Positions 63,370 to 64,000 of a stretch of 64,000 bases of DNA are shown piece after piece. Positions within the stretch are counted from its first letter, which is position 1, and the number at the start of each line of letters is the position of its first letter. The position numbers and the translations under genes were made by a program. The notes beneath the pieces were generated by a model. The model made no database searches. It was not told the DNA's origin and saw only the letters and a list, made by a program, of their open reading frames with translations. Source of the stretch: Anaerococcus nagyae (GTDB lineage Bacteria; Bacillota; Clostridia; Tissierellales; Peptoniphilaceae). Where the stretch lies: NCBI RefSeq assembly GCF_017874535.1, contig NZ_JAGGLS010000010.1, positions 1-64,000 of the forward strand, read 5' to 3'.

Positions 63370-63999
63370 TCATTTTTTTGGATCTAATCTTAATAAAATA
63401 GCATTAATTGCGACTAAGACTGTTGACACAGACATTAGAATTGCTCCTACTGCAGGGCTTAATGTGATACCAATAGGGGCCAAAATTCCTGCCGCTAGAG
63501 GGATAGCTATAAAGTTATAGCCAGCTCCCCAAAAGAGGTTTTGTTTCATTTTACGAGTTGTTTTGTGTGCTAATTCAATGAATGATTCAATATCTCCTGG
63601 ATCGGATTGAGTCAATATGACATCTGCTGAATCCAATGCAACTTGAGTTCCAGCTCCAACAGCTATACCAACGTCTGCCAAGGCAAGAGAAGGGGCATCA
63701 TTGACACCGTCACCTACCATGATAACTTTTTTTCCTTCATCTTTAAGTGCTTTTACTAACTCGTACTTATCTTGTGGAGATTGATTTGCTTTATATTCAA
63801 TCTCTAAATCTTCTGCCGCGCCTTGAGCCGCTTTTTCATTATCACCTGTTGCCATAATTGGTTGTATATTGTTCTTTTTAAGAGCTTTTATTAACTCTCT
63901 GCTCGTTGGCTTTAATTCGTCTCCTAAAGCTACAGCACCAATGGCATCATCGTTTTCTACTAAGACACTTAGAGTTGCTCCTTTTGGAATATTCATATC
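63370..63999 (-). CDS. copB: Copper-type P1B ATPase, C-terminal part (runs off window)
   Basis: The last 209 or more residues of a heavy-metal-transporting P-type ATPase; the frame continues past the right edge. It shows the P-domain motifs MATGDNEKAAQ and VGDGVNDAPSLALADVGIA, then two membrane helices with NLFWGAGYNFIAIPLAAG and PAVGAILMSVSTVLVAINA. The last-helix motif MSxST is that of CopB-like (P1B-3) pumps; CopA-type pumps have MxxSS. I therefore favour a CopB-like copper exporter over CopA. The missing N-terminal part holds the CPx metal motif that would decide. Confidence 0.85.
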   Translation of the reverse strand, partial: DMNIPKGATLSVLVENDDAIGAVALGDELKPTSRELIKALKKNNIQPIMATGDNEKAAQGAAEDLEIEYKANQSPQDKYELVKALKDEGKKVIMVGDGVNDAPSLALADVGIAVGAGTQVALDSADVILTQSDPGDIESFIELAHKTTRKMKQNLFWGAGYNFIAIPLAAGILAPIGITLSPAVGAILMSVSTVLVAINAILLRLDPKK

Positions 64000-64000
64000 C

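Overview
The window looks like the chromosome of a non-spore-forming, AT-rich Gram-positive anaerobe, most like Anaerococcus or a relative in Peptoniphilaceae (Tissierellia). This rests on Gram-positive PolC, low GC, clostridial gene order without sporulation genes, a CAMP-factor-like toxin and a sortase-type anchor. The genus is an inference from gene content, not from a database search.

Most of the window is a conserved Firmicutes backbone on the minus strand. Block 1 (3.0-10.3 kb) is rqcP-divIC-tilS-hpt-(membrane protein)-coaX-dusB-greA-lysS, with no ftsH between hpt and coaX. Block 2 (12.8-45.1 kb) is the order uppS-cdsA-rseP-ispG-polC ... rimP-nusA-ylxR-infB-rbfA-nrnA-truB-ribF-rpsO-pnp ... 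ftsK-pgsA ... recA. Accessory inserts break it: cstA, a CC-motif protein and a decayed ABC cassette between polC and rimP; an ABC-2 exporter between pnp and ftsK; and an intact lactococcin-972-type bacteriocin cassette between pgsA and recA. A stress gene pair with SigB-like promoter elements and dinB lie at 10.4-12.6 kb.

The right part (45.1-64 kb) is more mixed. It holds an ECF pantothenate-type transporter with a degenerate CoaX paralogue; queF-queT under a preQ1-I riboswitch; a ComGA/GspE-like ATPase, apt, a broken purine-type permease and comM; rluD; a sortase-anchored surface protein; exoA; a CAMP-factor-like secreted protein; an HTH-TPR regulator of RRNPP type followed by a 40-codon peptide gene; mnmA-iscS; a PC4-like protein; a GH25 lysozyme; and the end of a CopB-like P-type ATPase. 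The left edge (0-2.9 kb) is mobile-element debris: an orphan mobC with an oriT-like site, a small membrane protein, an unknown secreted protein and about 1.1 kb of decayed DNA.

The best candidate for an undescribed system is at 56.1-58.7 kb: a CAMP-factor toxin, a 40-residue secreted-type peptide gene with a strong ribosome binding site, and an RRNPP-type regulator, with a repeated TGTGTATG-containing motif inside two putative promoters. I infer a peptide quorum-sensing module that may control the toxin. Other notable items are the lactococcin-972 cassette with a 34-bp palindrome between the bacteriocin gene and its exporter, a second decayed copy of that exporter, a hairpin repeat family (three copies, two next to those cassettes), and a CoaX-like probable pseudoenzyme next to a pantothenate-type transporter.
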